Positions 24,528 to 32,389 of a DNA stretch of 59,759 nucleotides are shown piece after piece. Position 1 is the stretch's first letter. Every line of letters starts with the position of its first letter. This DNA comes from Sphingobium sp. (lineage in GTDB: Bacteria; Pseudomonadota; Alphaproteobacteria; Sphingomonadales; Sphingomonadaceae). The notes under the pieces are model-generated. The model had not been told where the DNA came from. It saw only the letters and a program-made list of their open reading frames with translations, and searched no databases. The position numbers were made by a program, and so were the translations under genes. The stretch is from the NCBI GenBank assembly GCA_030148625.1, contig JASBTC010000374.1, forward strand, positions 1 to 59,759. The letters run 5' to 3'.

Positions 24528-26042
24528 ATGGCGATCGAACATTTCGACGTGCTGATCGTCGGCGCGGGAATCTCGGGCATCGGCGCGGGCTATCACCTGC
24601 AGGCCAATTGCCCGGGCAAGACCTATGCGATCCTCGAAGGGCGCGCGCAGATCGGCGGAACCTGGGATCTGTTCCGCTATCCCGGCATCCGGTCCGATTC
24701 GGACATGTATACGCTAGGCTATTCCTTCCGCCCCTGGACCGAGGCCAAGGCGATCGCCGACGGCCCGGCCATCCTCAACTATCTCGACGAGACCGCGCGC
24801 GATCACGGCATCGATCGCCATATCCGGTTCGGCCACAAGGTCCGCCATGCCAGCTGGTCGACCGCCGATGCGCGCTGGACGGTGGAGGTCGAGATCGACG
24901 GACAGCCGGCGCGCTTCACCTGCGGCTTCCTGTTCATGTGTTCGGGCTATTACAACTATGCCGCGGGCTACACGCCCGACTTTGCGGGCCTGGCCGACTT
25001 CAAGGGCAGGATCGTCCATCCGCAGCTGTGGAGCGACGATATCGATTATGCCGGCAAGCGCGTCGTCGTGATCGGCAGCGGCGCGACCGCGGTGACTTTG
25101 GTGCCCGAAATGGCGAAGCAGGCGGCGCACGTCACCATGCTCCAGCGCTCGCCCACCTATATCGTCTCACGCCCCGCCGAAGACAGGATCGCGAACAATC
25201 TGCGCCGGATGCTGCCGAGCAAGCTCGCTTATGGCATCACCCGCTGGAAGAATGTGCTGCTCGGCATGTTCTTCTTCCGCATGGCGCGCAAGAAACCCGC
25301 CAAGGTGAAGGCGAAGCTGATCGCGCTCGCCAAGGCGGAGCTGCCCAGCGGCTATGACGTCGCCACCCACCTGACCCCGCGCTATAATCCCTGGGACCAG
25401 CGCGTCTGCCTGGTGCCCGATGGCGACCTGTTCGCATCGATCCGCGAGGGCAGATCGTCGATCGTGACCGACACGATCGATCGCTTCACCGAGACCGGAT
25501 TGACGCTGGCATCGGGCGCGCAGCTTGACGCCGATCTGGTCGTGACGGCGACGGGGCTCGACATGCAATTGCTCGGCGGCATGACGCTCGATGTCGACGG
25601 TGCCTCCGTCGAGCCCGCGCAATGCCTGAGCTACAAGGCGATGATGCTGTCGGGCGTGCCCAATTTCGCGACGAGCTTCGGCTATACCAACGCATCCTGG
25701 ACGCTGAAGGCCGACCTCACCTGCGAATATGTCTGCCGGCTGCTCAACCATATGGACCGGACGGGTACGCGCCAGTGCACGCCGACGCTCGACGATCCGA
25801 GCATCGCGCAAGAGGATTTCCTCGATTTCAGTTCGGGCTATGTCCAGCGCGCCAAGTCGAAGCTGCCGCGCCAGGGATCGAAGCTGCCCTGGAAGGTCCA
25901 TCAGAATTATGCGCGCGACCTGATGATGCTGCGCTATGGCAAGGTCGATGACGGCACGATGCGGTTTTCGAACCCGGCACCGGTGGCGGTGCGGGCGACG
26001 GGACGGTTAGCGCCTGAGCCGGCGGGAGTGGGGGACGTATAG
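24528..26042 (+). CDS. Flavin-containing monooxygenase, Baeyer-Villiger-like
   Basis: FAD- and NADPH-dependent monooxygenase of 504 residues. FAD site GAGISGIG at 12-19, followed by GGTWDLFRYPGIRSDSDM (the GGTW and RSD segments of Baeyer-Villiger type I enzymes). The fingerprint F-K-G-R-I-V-H-P-Q-L-W fits the FxGxxxHxxxW pattern, and the NADPH Rossmann motif is GSGATAVTLVPEM. A good AGAGGTAGG ribosome site precedes the ATG. It stands alone, divergent from rubrerythrin. It probably oxygenates a ketone or a soft heteroatom; the substrate cannot be read. Confidence 0.92.
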   Translation: MAIEHFDVLIVGAGISGIGAGYHLQANCPGKTYAILEGRAQIGGTWDLFRYPGIRSDSDMYTLGYSFRPWTEAKAIADGPAILNYLDETARDHGIDRHIRFGHKVRHASWSTADARWTVEVEIDGQPARFTCGFLFMCSGYYNYAAGYTPDFAGLADFKGRIVHPQLWSDDIDYAGKRVVVIGSGATAVTLVPEMAKQAAHVTMLQRSPTYIVSRPAEDRIANNLRRMLPSKLAYGITRWKNVLLGMFFFRMARKKPAKVKAKLIALAKAELPSGYDVATHLTPRYNPWDQRVCLVPDGDLFASIREGRSSIVTDTIDRFTETGLTLASGAQLDADLVVTATGLDMQLLGGMTLDVDGASVEPAQCLSYKAMMLSGVPNFATSFGYTNASWTLKADLTCEYVCRLLNHMDRTGTRQCTPTLDDPSIAQEDFLDFSSGYVQRAKSKLPRQGSKLPWKVHQNYARDLMMLRYGKVDDGTMRFSNPAPVAVRATGRLAPEPAGVGDV

Positions 26043-26058
26043 GTTTAACGGCCCCTTA

Positions 26059-26126
26059 CGTGTCGAGCGAAGTCGAGACACGCGGCGCTGAACCCAACGT
26101 CCCTCGACTTCGCTCGGGACAAACGG
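26059..26126. repeat. Intergenic repeat, CGAGCGAAGTCGAG family (inverted copy)
   Basis: Reverse-complement copy of the element at 21701-21774, almost identical across about 70 bases, including the central ACCCAA spacer. Contains TGTCGAGCGAAGTCGAGACA and the mirrored TCCCTCGACTTCGCTCGGGA. Lies between convergent genes. Confidence 0.8.
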
Positions 26127-26151
26127 TGGGGGTAGAGATGTGTAGCCGGAC

Positions 26152-26706
26152 CTAGCCCTCCAGCCAGCGCAGCACCCGCTCGCCACGTGGCGACAGCCGG
26201 TAGCCGACCGCCAGGCTCTCGGTCAGCCCTTTCGCCTTGAGCGCGCGGACGCGGGGTTTGAAGATCGCGGTTTCCAGCCCGAGCAGTTCGGCAAGCTCCG
26301 GAGCGCGTCTCCCGGGGAATTGCGCGATCAAGCCCAGCGCGGCGCTCACGAATTCCCGATCGGTCCGCCCGAGCAGCGCTGCGATCTCCGCGTCCGAAAG
26401 ATCCGCATCCTCGCGGAGCGCCGTGCGCGGATCCGCACCGGCCGGGCCGAGCGCGATCCGGTAGAGATCGCCTTCCCGCCCCGCCAGTTCGGCACGAAGC
26501 GCGGCGAGATCGGAAAAGCCCGCCGCACGCGCATCCGCGTCGGTCAATCCATCCTCCGCCACCCGGTCGACCGCATGGATCGCGACCAGCCCGGCCTGGG
26601 TAAGCTGCGTGCCGCCCGCCGTCGCGCCGGGTTTCTTCCAGCGGCGAAACTGAAGCGTGACCGCGCCCGACGCGATACCGTCCAGAGTCTCGCGCCGGAA
26701 AAGCAT
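26152..26706 (-). CDS. ASCH/PUA-like domain protein
   Basis: A 184-residue protein. The first 70 residues (MLFRRETLDGIASGAVTLQFRRWKKP, then GTQLTQAGLVAIHAVDRV) look like an ASCH domain, a PUA-like fold linked to RNA binding. A Trp-Lys-Lys-Pro in this loop matches other ASCH proteins. The C-terminal half (ALLGRTDREFVSAALGLIAQFPGRRAPELAELLGLE...FKPRVRALKAKGL) resembles a winged-helix. The ATG overlaps the stop of the M20 gene by ATGA; a longer frame is unlikely. RNA or nucleic-acid binding is inferred from fold only. Confidence 0.8.
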   Translation of the reverse strand: MLFRRETLDGIASGAVTLQFRRWKKPGATAGGTQLTQAGLVAIHAVDRVAEDGLTDADARAAGFSDLAALRAELAGREGDLYRIALGPAGADPRTALREDADLSDAEIAALLGRTDREFVSAALGLIAQFPGRRAPELAELLGLETAIFKPRVRALKAKGLTESLAVGYRLSPRGERVLRWLEG

Positions 26707-28019
26707 CAGCTCTTTTTCAGGATATCCAGCGCGGCGGCCGTCATCGCCTCGGTGGCGGTCGAGATCACGGTTTCCGCTTCGGGCGCCCAGAACGGGCTGT
26801 GCAGCGAAGGCAGCTTGGTCGGATCGCCACCGGCCGCATCCCATTTCGCTTTCGGCACGCCGCCCACCCAGAAAAGCAGGCTCTGGATCGACTTGTCGGT
26901 ATCGCGATAGCGTCCGAAATCCTCGCCCACCATCGGCGGCGGGACCGCGGTCACCCGATCCTTGCCGAAGCGCGTGGCAAAGAAGCCCGCCATGCGCGCG
27001 GTGAATTCGGGCGTGTTGATCGCGGCCGGGGTGGAGGTTTCACGCTGAACCGTTACGACGGGCATCTTGTCCTCCGGCACGCCGGCGGCGATCGCCTCGC
27101 CCCTCGCGATCCGGGCGATACCGCCCAGCATCAGTTCACGCGCCTTGTCGTTATAGGTGCGCACGGTCAGCAGCAGCTTCGCTTCGTCGGGAATCACATT
27201 GTGCTTGGCGCCCGCCTGGAAACTGCCGACGGTGACCACCGCGGCATCCTGGGGATCGAGCTCTCGGCTGACCAGCGTCTGGAGGGTGCCGACGATGCGC
27301 GACGCGATCACGATCGGATCCTTGGTCGCCTGTGGCACCGCGCCATGCCCGCCCAACCCCTTGACCAGCAGGTCGACGCTGTCGACCGTCGCAGCGGCGG
27401 GGCCAGAGGTATAGCCGATCGTTCCCGCGGGCAGCGAGGCGCTGTCGTGGAAAGCCAGCGCATATTGCGGCTTGGGGAATCTGGTGAACAGCCCGTCGGC
27501 GAGCATCGCCTTGGCGCCCTCGCTGGTCTCCTCGCCGGGCTGGAGAATCATGACGAGCGTGCCCGACCATTGATCCTTCATCGCCGCGAGCCGTTTCGCC
27601 GTGGCGACCCAGGCCGTCATATGCGTATCGTGGCCGCAGGCATGCATCACGCTGGTCTCGACGCCGGTGGCGCTGACGCCCTTGGCCTTGCTCGCAAACG
27701 GGAGCCCGGTCTGCTCGGGGACGGGCAGGCCGTCCATATCGGCGCGGATCAGCAGCACCGGGCCCGGGCCATTCTCCATCACCGCGACCACGCCGGTGAC
27801 GCCGACTTTCTCGGTCACCTTGAAACCCAGCTTGCGCGCCTCGACGGCCAGCTTCGCAGAGGTGTTGACCTCCTTCATGCTCAGTTCGGGATTGGCGTGC
27901 AGGTCGCGATAGAGCGGCATCACCGCCGGCATGTCCTTCGCGACGGCATCGCGCAGCGGATCGGCAAGCGCGGGGGTGGCGAACAGCAAAGGCAAAGCGG
28001 CGAGAACAAGACGGCGCAT
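26706..28019 (-). CDS. M20-family amidohydrolase, exported
   Basis: Metallopeptidase-type amidohydrolase of 437 residues, relatives of which cleave N-acyl amino acids, IAA conjugates or hippurate. A signal peptide (MRRLVLAALPLLFATPALA) sends it to the periplasm. Motifs: RADMDGLP, HACGHDTHM with metal-binding His and Asp, and PGEE with the catalytic Glu, then a lid domain (GHGAVPQATKDP) and MVGEDFGRY with further ligands. GGGAG lies upstream of the ATG. Cotranslated with the ASCH gene by ATGA overlap. Natural substrate unknown. Confidence 0.92.
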   Translation of the reverse strand: MRRLVLAALPLLFATPALADPLRDAVAKDMPAVMPLYRDLHANPELSMKEVNTSAKLAVEARKLGFKVTEKVGVTGVVAVMENGPGPVLLIRADMDGLPVPEQTGLPFASKAKGVSATGVETSVMHACGHDTHMTAWVATAKRLAAMKDQWSGTLVMILQPGEETSEGAKAMLADGLFTRFPKPQYALAFHDSASLPAGTIGYTSGPAAATVDSVDLLVKGLGGHGAVPQATKDPIVIASRIVGTLQTLVSRELDPQDAAVVTVGSFQAGAKHNVIPDEAKLLLTVRTYNDKARELMLGGIARIARGEAIAAGVPEDKMPVVTVQRETSTPAAINTPEFTARMAGFFATRFGKDRVTAVPPPMVGEDFGRYRDTDKSIQSLLFWVGGVPKAKWDAAGGDPTKLPSLHSPFWAPEAETVISTATEAMTAAALDILKKS

Positions 28020-28050
28020 TCGGGTCTCCCAGATGATGCGCGGGACGCTA

Positions 28051-28097
28051 GAGCGCTTCCCGAAAAGTGGAAACCGGTTTTCGGACGGGAAGCGCTC
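28051..28097. repeat. Inverted repeat upstream of the M20 gene
   Basis: Arms GAGCGCTTCCCG and CGGGAAGCGCTC with inner GAAAA / TTTTC pairing. Forms a long hairpin. Type seen between genes in many alphaproteobacteria. Separate from the hairpin that follows. Confidence 0.65.
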
Positions 28098-28112
28098 AAG
28101 ATAATCAGTTGA

Positions 28113-28154
28113 GAGCCTTTCCGTCAGGGCGATTCCGCCCTGACGGAAAGGCTC
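28113..28154. terminator. 18-bp perfect hairpin between DUF4893 and M20 genes
   Basis: GAGCCTTTCCGTCAGGGC pairs perfectly with its complement around a 6-base loop (GATTCC). No T-run follows on either strand, so a classical terminator is doubtful. Position, just downstream of the DUF4893 gene on the minus strand, suggests a 3'-end or processing structure for that transcript. Confidence 0.55.
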
Positions 28155-28220
28155 CGGGCCGAAAAGGATCTGAACTCAAAACCCTTCCGTCGCTCAAGCG
28201 ACAGGAAAGGGAGCATGGTG

Positions 28221-28853
28221 TCAGCTCGCCGGCACCAGCTCGACCACATCCATCATCGATTCGAAGCGCGGCCAGGGCAGGATCAGCCGCCAGCGGCGCG
28301 GCGCGATCTTCTCCACCGCGCCGGCCATGTCGCGATCGGCATCGCGGCCATAATCGATCGCCTGGCTCTCGTCGCCGAGCATCAGCGTGCCGAGGAAGAT
28401 CTGGCGGGCGCCGTCGCCGTCGAACACGAGGCCCACCGGCCGCTGCGATCCGCTGGTCTTAGTGAAGCTGGACACGCCACCCTCGTCGGCGATGGTGCAG
28501 TTGAAGGCGGGATAGACGGTATAGTCGCTCATGCCCGCGCTTTTTGCGCCCAGCTTGATGACGCGACAGCGATAGGTACCGGCCGGGATGCCGTCCGGAT
28601 CGGCGATTGCCGCGTCGGGTTCGAGCAGCCGGCCATGGCTCGCGACCTGTGCGGCGTGCGACACGCGCGCCTGGCGCAGCGCCGTCGTGAAAGCCGTCCG
28701 CCAGTCCCGCAGCCTCTGCCGATCGGCGGCGGTCGCAACCTTGCGCCAATCGGCCGCGACCGGCGCGGAGGCCGACTCCACCGCGGACGGCCCCTTCGAG
28801 GCGCATCCCGCGACCAGAAGGACGACAAACGCCCCCCGGAAAACTGCATTCAT
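28221..28853 (-). CDS. DUF4893 lipoprotein
   Basis: A 210-residue protein. The start MNAVFRGAFVVLLVAGCAS is a lipoprotein signal peptide with lipobox LVAGC, so it is anchored to a membrane on the periplasmic side. The rest matches DUF4893: DWRKVATAADRQRLRDWRTAF, LLEPDAAI, GTYRCRVIKLG, KTSGSQRPVG and PRRWRLILPWPRFESMMDVVELVP. The start at ATG 28853 is chosen because it gives the signal peptide; the upstream extension is not credible. Function of the family unknown. Confidence 0.88.
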   Translation of the reverse strand: MNAVFRGAFVVLLVAGCASKGPSAVESASAPVAADWRKVATAADRQRLRDWRTAFTTALRQARVSHAAQVASHGRLLEPDAAIADPDGIPAGTYRCRVIKLGAKSAGMSDYTVYPAFNCTIADEGGVSSFTKTSGSQRPVGLVFDGDGARQIFLGTLMLGDESQAIDYGRDADRDMAGAVEKIAPRRWRLILPWPRFESMMDVVELVPAS

Positions 28854-28926
28854 GGCGACCCTATCGTGCGGTTTACAAGACGGCAGCATGACAGGGCCGT
28901 CACCAAAGGGCCAGCGCGGAAAACCC

Positions 28927-29712
28927 TTATTGCGCCGTCCATCCTCCATCGACCGACAGATTGGCGCCGGTGATCGTGCTCGCTTCGTCGCGGCACAGGA
29001 AGTGCGCGAGTGCGGCAACCTGTTCGACGGTGACGAAGGTCTTGGTCGGCTGGCCCGCGAGCAGGACGTCGTTCATCACCTGCTCGCGCGTCATGCCCCG
29101 CGCCTTCATCGTATCGGGGATCTGATTCTCGACCAGAGGTGTCCAGACATAGCCGGGCGAGATGCAATTGGCGGTGACGCCGAAAGTGGCGAGTTCGAGC
29201 GCGACGGTCTTGGTGAAACCGGCCAGCCCGTGCTTGGCGGTGACATAGGCCGATTTGAACGGCGAGGCGACGAGCGAATGGGCCGACGCGGTTTGGATGA
29301 TCCGGCCCCATTTTTGTTGCTTCATATGGGGGATGGCAAGGCGGGTAGTGTGGAATGCCGCGTTCAGATTGAGCGCGATGATCAGATCCCATTTGTCGAG
29401 CGGGAAGTCCTCGACCGGTGCGACATGCTGGACGCCGGCATTGTTGATCAGGATGTCGACGCCGCCGAACGCCTTGGCGGCCTCCGCCATCATCGCCTCG
29501 ATCTGATCGACCTTGGTCAGGTCGTGCCCGCTATAGATCGCGCCGCCGCCGCTCGCCTGCTCCAGCCCCGCGCGCTCGGTCTCGATCGCCTGGGCATCAC
29601 CGAAACCGTTGATGATCAGGTTCGCGCCTTCGCCGGCGAGCATCTTCGCATAAGCGAGGCCGATGCCTGAGGTGGAGCCGGTGACGAGCGCGGTCTTGCC
29701 CTTGAGGAACAT
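28927..29712 (-). CDS. bdhA: D-3-hydroxybutyrate dehydrogenase
   Basis: SDR of 261 residues that interconverts 3-hydroxybutyrate and acetoacetate with NAD, a step in polyhydroxybutyrate use. TGSTSGIG cofactor loop; NNAGVQHVAPVEDFP, where Q-H-V is a mark of bacterial 3-hydroxybutyrate dehydrogenases; SAHSLVASPFKSAYVTAKHG with catalytic Ser, Tyr and Lys; CISPGYVWTPLVENQI; and the C-terminal GGWTAQ. AAAGG lies 11 bases before the ATG. The neighbouring patatin-like lipase gene, on the same strand, supports a storage-polymer or ketone-body role. Confidence 0.93.
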   Translation of the reverse strand: MFLKGKTALVTGSTSGIGLAYAKMLAGEGANLIINGFGDAQAIETERAGLEQASGGGAIYSGHDLTKVDQIEAMMAEAAKAFGGVDILINNAGVQHVAPVEDFPLDKWDLIIALNLNAAFHTTRLAIPHMKQQKWGRIIQTASAHSLVASPFKSAYVTAKHGLAGFTKTVALELATFGVTANCISPGYVWTPLVENQIPDTMKARGMTREQVMNDVLLAGQPTKTFVTVEQVAALAHFLCRDEASTITGANLSVDGGWTAQ

Positions 29713-29738
29713 TCTGATCAGCCTTTCGATATCTCGGT

Positions 29739-29820
29739 GTCATTCCCGCGCAGGCGGAAATCCGGTGTCGTCGGACATGATGCCCGACACAGTGTGGATC
29801 CCCGCTTTCGCGGGCATGAC
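29739..29820. repeat. Palindromic intergenic repeat, GTCATTCCCGCG family
   Basis: Third copy of the family seen at 17205 and 21152: left arm GTCATTCCCGCG, right arm CGCGGGCATGAC, with inner GTGTCG / CGACAC pairing. Lies between the patatin and bdh genes. Confidence 0.75.
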
Positions 29821-29836
29821 AAGTTGTTCAGGAAAC

Positions 29837-31006
29837 TCATATGCCCGGTTTCGCCGCCGCCGGCGGAGACAGGTCGAACGCGGCGGTCTTGCCGTCGATG
29901 ATGTTGGTCGCGAGCAATCCCGCCTTGGAGATCGCGCCGGACACCGCCTGATGCCCCGCCAGCCAATGTTCGGCCATGGTCCGCGCCGAGAATTCATAAT
30001 CGCGCGATCCGCCCTCCCAGGCATTGGCGCGATAGATCAGGTGGACCAGATTGACCGCGCTTTCGTGCGCGAGTTCCGCCAGCGCCTTGATATCGGGATC
30101 CTCGGCCAGATCGGCGGGCAGCCTGGCGAGCGCGCGGCGGATCGCCTCGCGTTCCTTGCGCAGTTTCAGCAACTGATCCGACACCTGGCGCGTACGGCTG
30201 GAGAAACGGATCTCCTTCTCGCGCGCCATCACGTCCATGATCGTGCGCGGGCGATCGTGCGCGGCGGGGAACAGATCGACCTGGAACACCAGCAGGTCGC
30301 CCGACTGATTGTCGAGCACATGGCTGAGCGGCGTGTTCGACACCAGCCCGCCATCCCACCACAGGCAGCCGTCGATCTCGATCGGCGGCAGGCCGGGCGG
30401 CAATGCGCCCGACGCCATGATATGGCGGGCGTCGATCCGCTCGATCCGATTGTCGAAATAGCGGAAATTGCCCGACTCGACATTCACCGCGCCCACCGAG
30501 AACCGCATCGGCCCGTCGTTGAGCAGATCCCAGTCGACCAGCGCGTCGAGCGTGCCGGCCAGCGCCGCGCTGTCGTAGAAGCTCAGCGCCTGCATCGTGC
30601 CGGGTGCCGCGAGCATCGGCGGAATCGGCCGCGGGCTGAAGAAACCGGGCACGCCGAAACCGGCGACGAAACCCGCCGACCATTCGTGGAGGAATTCGCG
30701 AAGCTGGTCGTCATGCCAGACCGGGAAACTCGGCAGGGCCGCGGTCACCCGGTCCCAGAAAGCGCGGAGCCGTTCGACGCGGCGTTCCGGCGGATTGCCC
30801 GCGATCAGCGCCGCATTGACCGCGCCGATCGAAATGCCCGCCACCCAGTCGATCTCGATGCCGGTGTCGGCCAGCGCTTCGAACACGCCGGCCTGATAAC
30901 TGCCCAGCGCGCCGCCGCCCTGCAGCACCAGAGCAACCTGATCGGGCAGCGGCAACGCAGCGTTGCGCGCCGTGCGGTGGCGGGAAGCGGGATCGGACCT
31001 GGCCAT
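29837..31006 (-). CDS. Patatin-like phospholipase
   Basis: Ser-Asp dyad lipid acyl hydrolase of 389 residues. Oxyanion glycines G30-G-G-A-L-G35, nucleophile Ser59 in GISIGAVNA, and catalytic Asp218 in WWDGG. The C-terminal part is DUF3734-like (DLLVFQVDLFPA, then long helices with LRKEREAI), as in proteins found beside 3-hydroxybutyrate dehydrogenase in alphaproteobacteria. The ATG at 31006 is preferred because the frame upstream of it overlaps the opposite gene's promoter. Cytosolic; may act on PHB granule or membrane lipid. The exact substrate is not known. Confidence 0.92.
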   Translation of the reverse strand: MARSDPASRHRTARNAALPLPDQVALVLQGGGALGSYQAGVFEALADTGIEIDWVAGISIGAVNAALIAGNPPERRVERLRAFWDRVTAALPSFPVWHDDQLREFLHEWSAGFVAGFGVPGFFSPRPIPPMLAAPGTMQALSFYDSAALAGTLDALVDWDLLNDGPMRFSVGAVNVESGNFRYFDNRIERIDARHIMASGALPPGLPPIEIDGCLWWDGGLVSNTPLSHVLDNQSGDLLVFQVDLFPAAHDRPRTIMDVMAREKEIRFSSRTRQVSDQLLKLRKEREAIRRALARLPADLAEDPDIKALAELAHESAVNLVHLIYRANAWEGGSRDYEFSARTMAEHWLAGHQAVSGAISKAGLLATNIIDGKTAAFDLSPPAAAKPGI

Positions 31007-31167
31007 TGTGCAGCGCAATATCAGAAGACGCACCTCGGGGCTATTGCTTCCGACGCAAGAGGGACTGTCCTCAACGCGCGGGCTGCGCCATAGTTCGGTC
31101 CACGCAACCCCTGGGGTGGCGCATCGTTGAAGCGGATTGAGACGCACAAAGGCTGGGGAGCGGCACC

Positions 31168-32061
31168 ATGCGGTTGGACGACGAACAGGAAAGCAGCAGC
31201 TTCGAGGATCGCAGCAGTGGCGGTGGCCGCGGCTTCGGATTTCCGGGTGGCGGCGGGCTGCGGCTCGGCGGCGGCCGGCTCGGTTGCGGCGGCATCGTCA
31301 TCCTGCTGGTGATCGCACTGTTGCTCGGCATCAATCCGTTGAATCTGCTCGGCGATGGCCAGCTCAGCACACCCGCACCGCAAACCCAGGGGCCCGCGGC
31401 GCCGGCCGGCGCGGACGGATCGACGATCGACCCGCAGCTGCGCAGCACGATCCTGAAAGTGCTGGGATCGACCGAGCGGCGCTGGACCGACATCTTCGCG
31501 GCGAGCGGCGAGCGCTATGAGAAACCGGTCCTGGTCTTCTACACCAATAACGACCAGTCGGGCTGCGGCGCGGCACAGGCAGCGATGGGCCCCTTCTACT
31601 GCCCGGCCGATCACCGTATCTATCTCGACGTCTCCTTCTTCGACGAACTCGCCAACCGTTTCGGCGCGAAGGGCGATTTTGCCGGCGCCTATGTGATCGC
31701 GCACGAGGTCGGCCATCACGTTCAGACCGTCACCGGCATCGCCGACAAGGTCCGTGCCGCGCAGGCACGTGCAAGCCGGGCCGAGGGCAATGCGCTGCAG
31801 GTCGGCATGGAGTTGCAGGCCGATTGCTATGCCGGCGTCTGGGCGGCCAACGACAAGAATCTGATGGAGCCCGGCGATATGGAGGAAGGACTGACCGCCG
31901 CCAACGCCATCGGCGACGATACGCTGCAAAAGGCGGCCGGCCAGCGCCCCGTGCCCGAGAGCTTCACTCACGGCACCTCGGCACAGCGCATGCAGTGGCT
32001 GAAGCGCGGGCTCGAAACCGGCGATCCCGCGCAGTGCGACACGTTCAGGGGTGCTCTCTGA
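31168..32061 (+). CDS. YpfJ-type neutral zinc metallopeptidase
   Basis: A 297-residue membrane-anchored protein. N-terminal region is Gly/Arg-rich and acidic (EESSSFEDRSSGGGRG type), then a single membrane helix (CGGIVILLVIALLLGI) leading to a periplasmic domain. The zinc site is HEVGHH, with the third ligand probably in ELQADCYAG. This matches the putative neutral zinc metallopeptidase family (YpfJ). GGGGAG precedes the ATG. Divergent from the patatin gene. Substrate unknown. Confidence 0.92.
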   Translation: MRLDDEQESSSFEDRSSGGGRGFGFPGGGGLRLGGGRLGCGGIVILLVIALLLGINPLNLLGDGQLSTPAPQTQGPAAPAGADGSTIDPQLRSTILKVLGSTERRWTDIFAASGERYEKPVLVFYTNNDQSGCGAAQAAMGPFYCPADHRIYLDVSFFDELANRFGAKGDFAGAYVIAHEVGHHVQTVTGIADKVRAAQARASRAEGNALQVGMELQADCYAGVWAANDKNLMEPGDMEEGLTAANAIGDDTLQKAAGQRPVPESFTHGTSAQRMQWLKRGLETGDPAQCDTFRGAL

Positions 32062-32161
32062 ACGGGCTGCGCATCGAATAATGGACAATCGCGACGCTCG
32101 CCACTAGACGGCGTGGCCATGACCATGTCCGCTCTTGGCTACCGATACCCCCGCTCCAACT

Positions 32162-32182
32162 GACGGGCGAGTTGCGCCCGTC
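32162..32182 (+). repeat. Hairpin before tRNA-like sequence
   Basis: GACGGGCG and CGCCCGTC form an 8-bp perfect stem with a 5-base loop, 100 bases after the metallopeptidase gene. No T-run. May be the end of that transcript or part of the decayed tRNA locus. Confidence 0.4.
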
Positions 32183-32188
32183 TCATGC

Positions 32189-32272
32189 GGACGGGCTGGG
32201 TATGAGTGAACCCAAGGGACTGTAAATCCCCCGCTGATGCTGTGAAGGTGCGAATTCCTTCCCCGTCCACCA
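32189..32272 (+). pseudogene. tRNA-Tyr(GTA)-like sequence, probably decayed
   Basis: 84 bases that fold like a class II tRNA. Acceptor GGACGGG pairs with CCCGTCC and is followed by ACCA, so CCA is encoded. The anticodon loop CTGTAAA carries GTA (32222-32224) on a GGGA/TCCC stem. The D arm is GGGT/ACCC but lacks the G-G of the D loop. The T arm has an 8-base loop, TGCGAATT, instead of the normal TTCGAAT, and the variable arm pairs poorly. The 3' half still resembles a real tRNA-Tyr. Function is doubtful; a working tRNA-Tyr should exist elsewhere. Confidence 0.55.
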
Positions 32273-32310
32273 TAAGCGGAAACGAATCCGATAGACCGGA
32301 GCCGCCACGG

Positions 32311-32341
32311 AAAAAGGCCGACATGTCGCCATGCCGGCCTT
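32311..32341 (-). terminator. Rho-independent terminator of DUF2171 gene
   Basis: Read on the minus strand: AAGGCCGG...CCGGCC-type stem (AAGGCCG against CGGCCTT) followed directly by TTTTT. Lies about 50 bases past the stop of the DUF2171 gene and is the clearest intrinsic terminator in the window. Confidence 0.75.
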
Positions 32342-32389
32342 CCCCTCCCTCTCCGCGCCACATCTGCGGGCGCGGGATCGAACAAGGGT

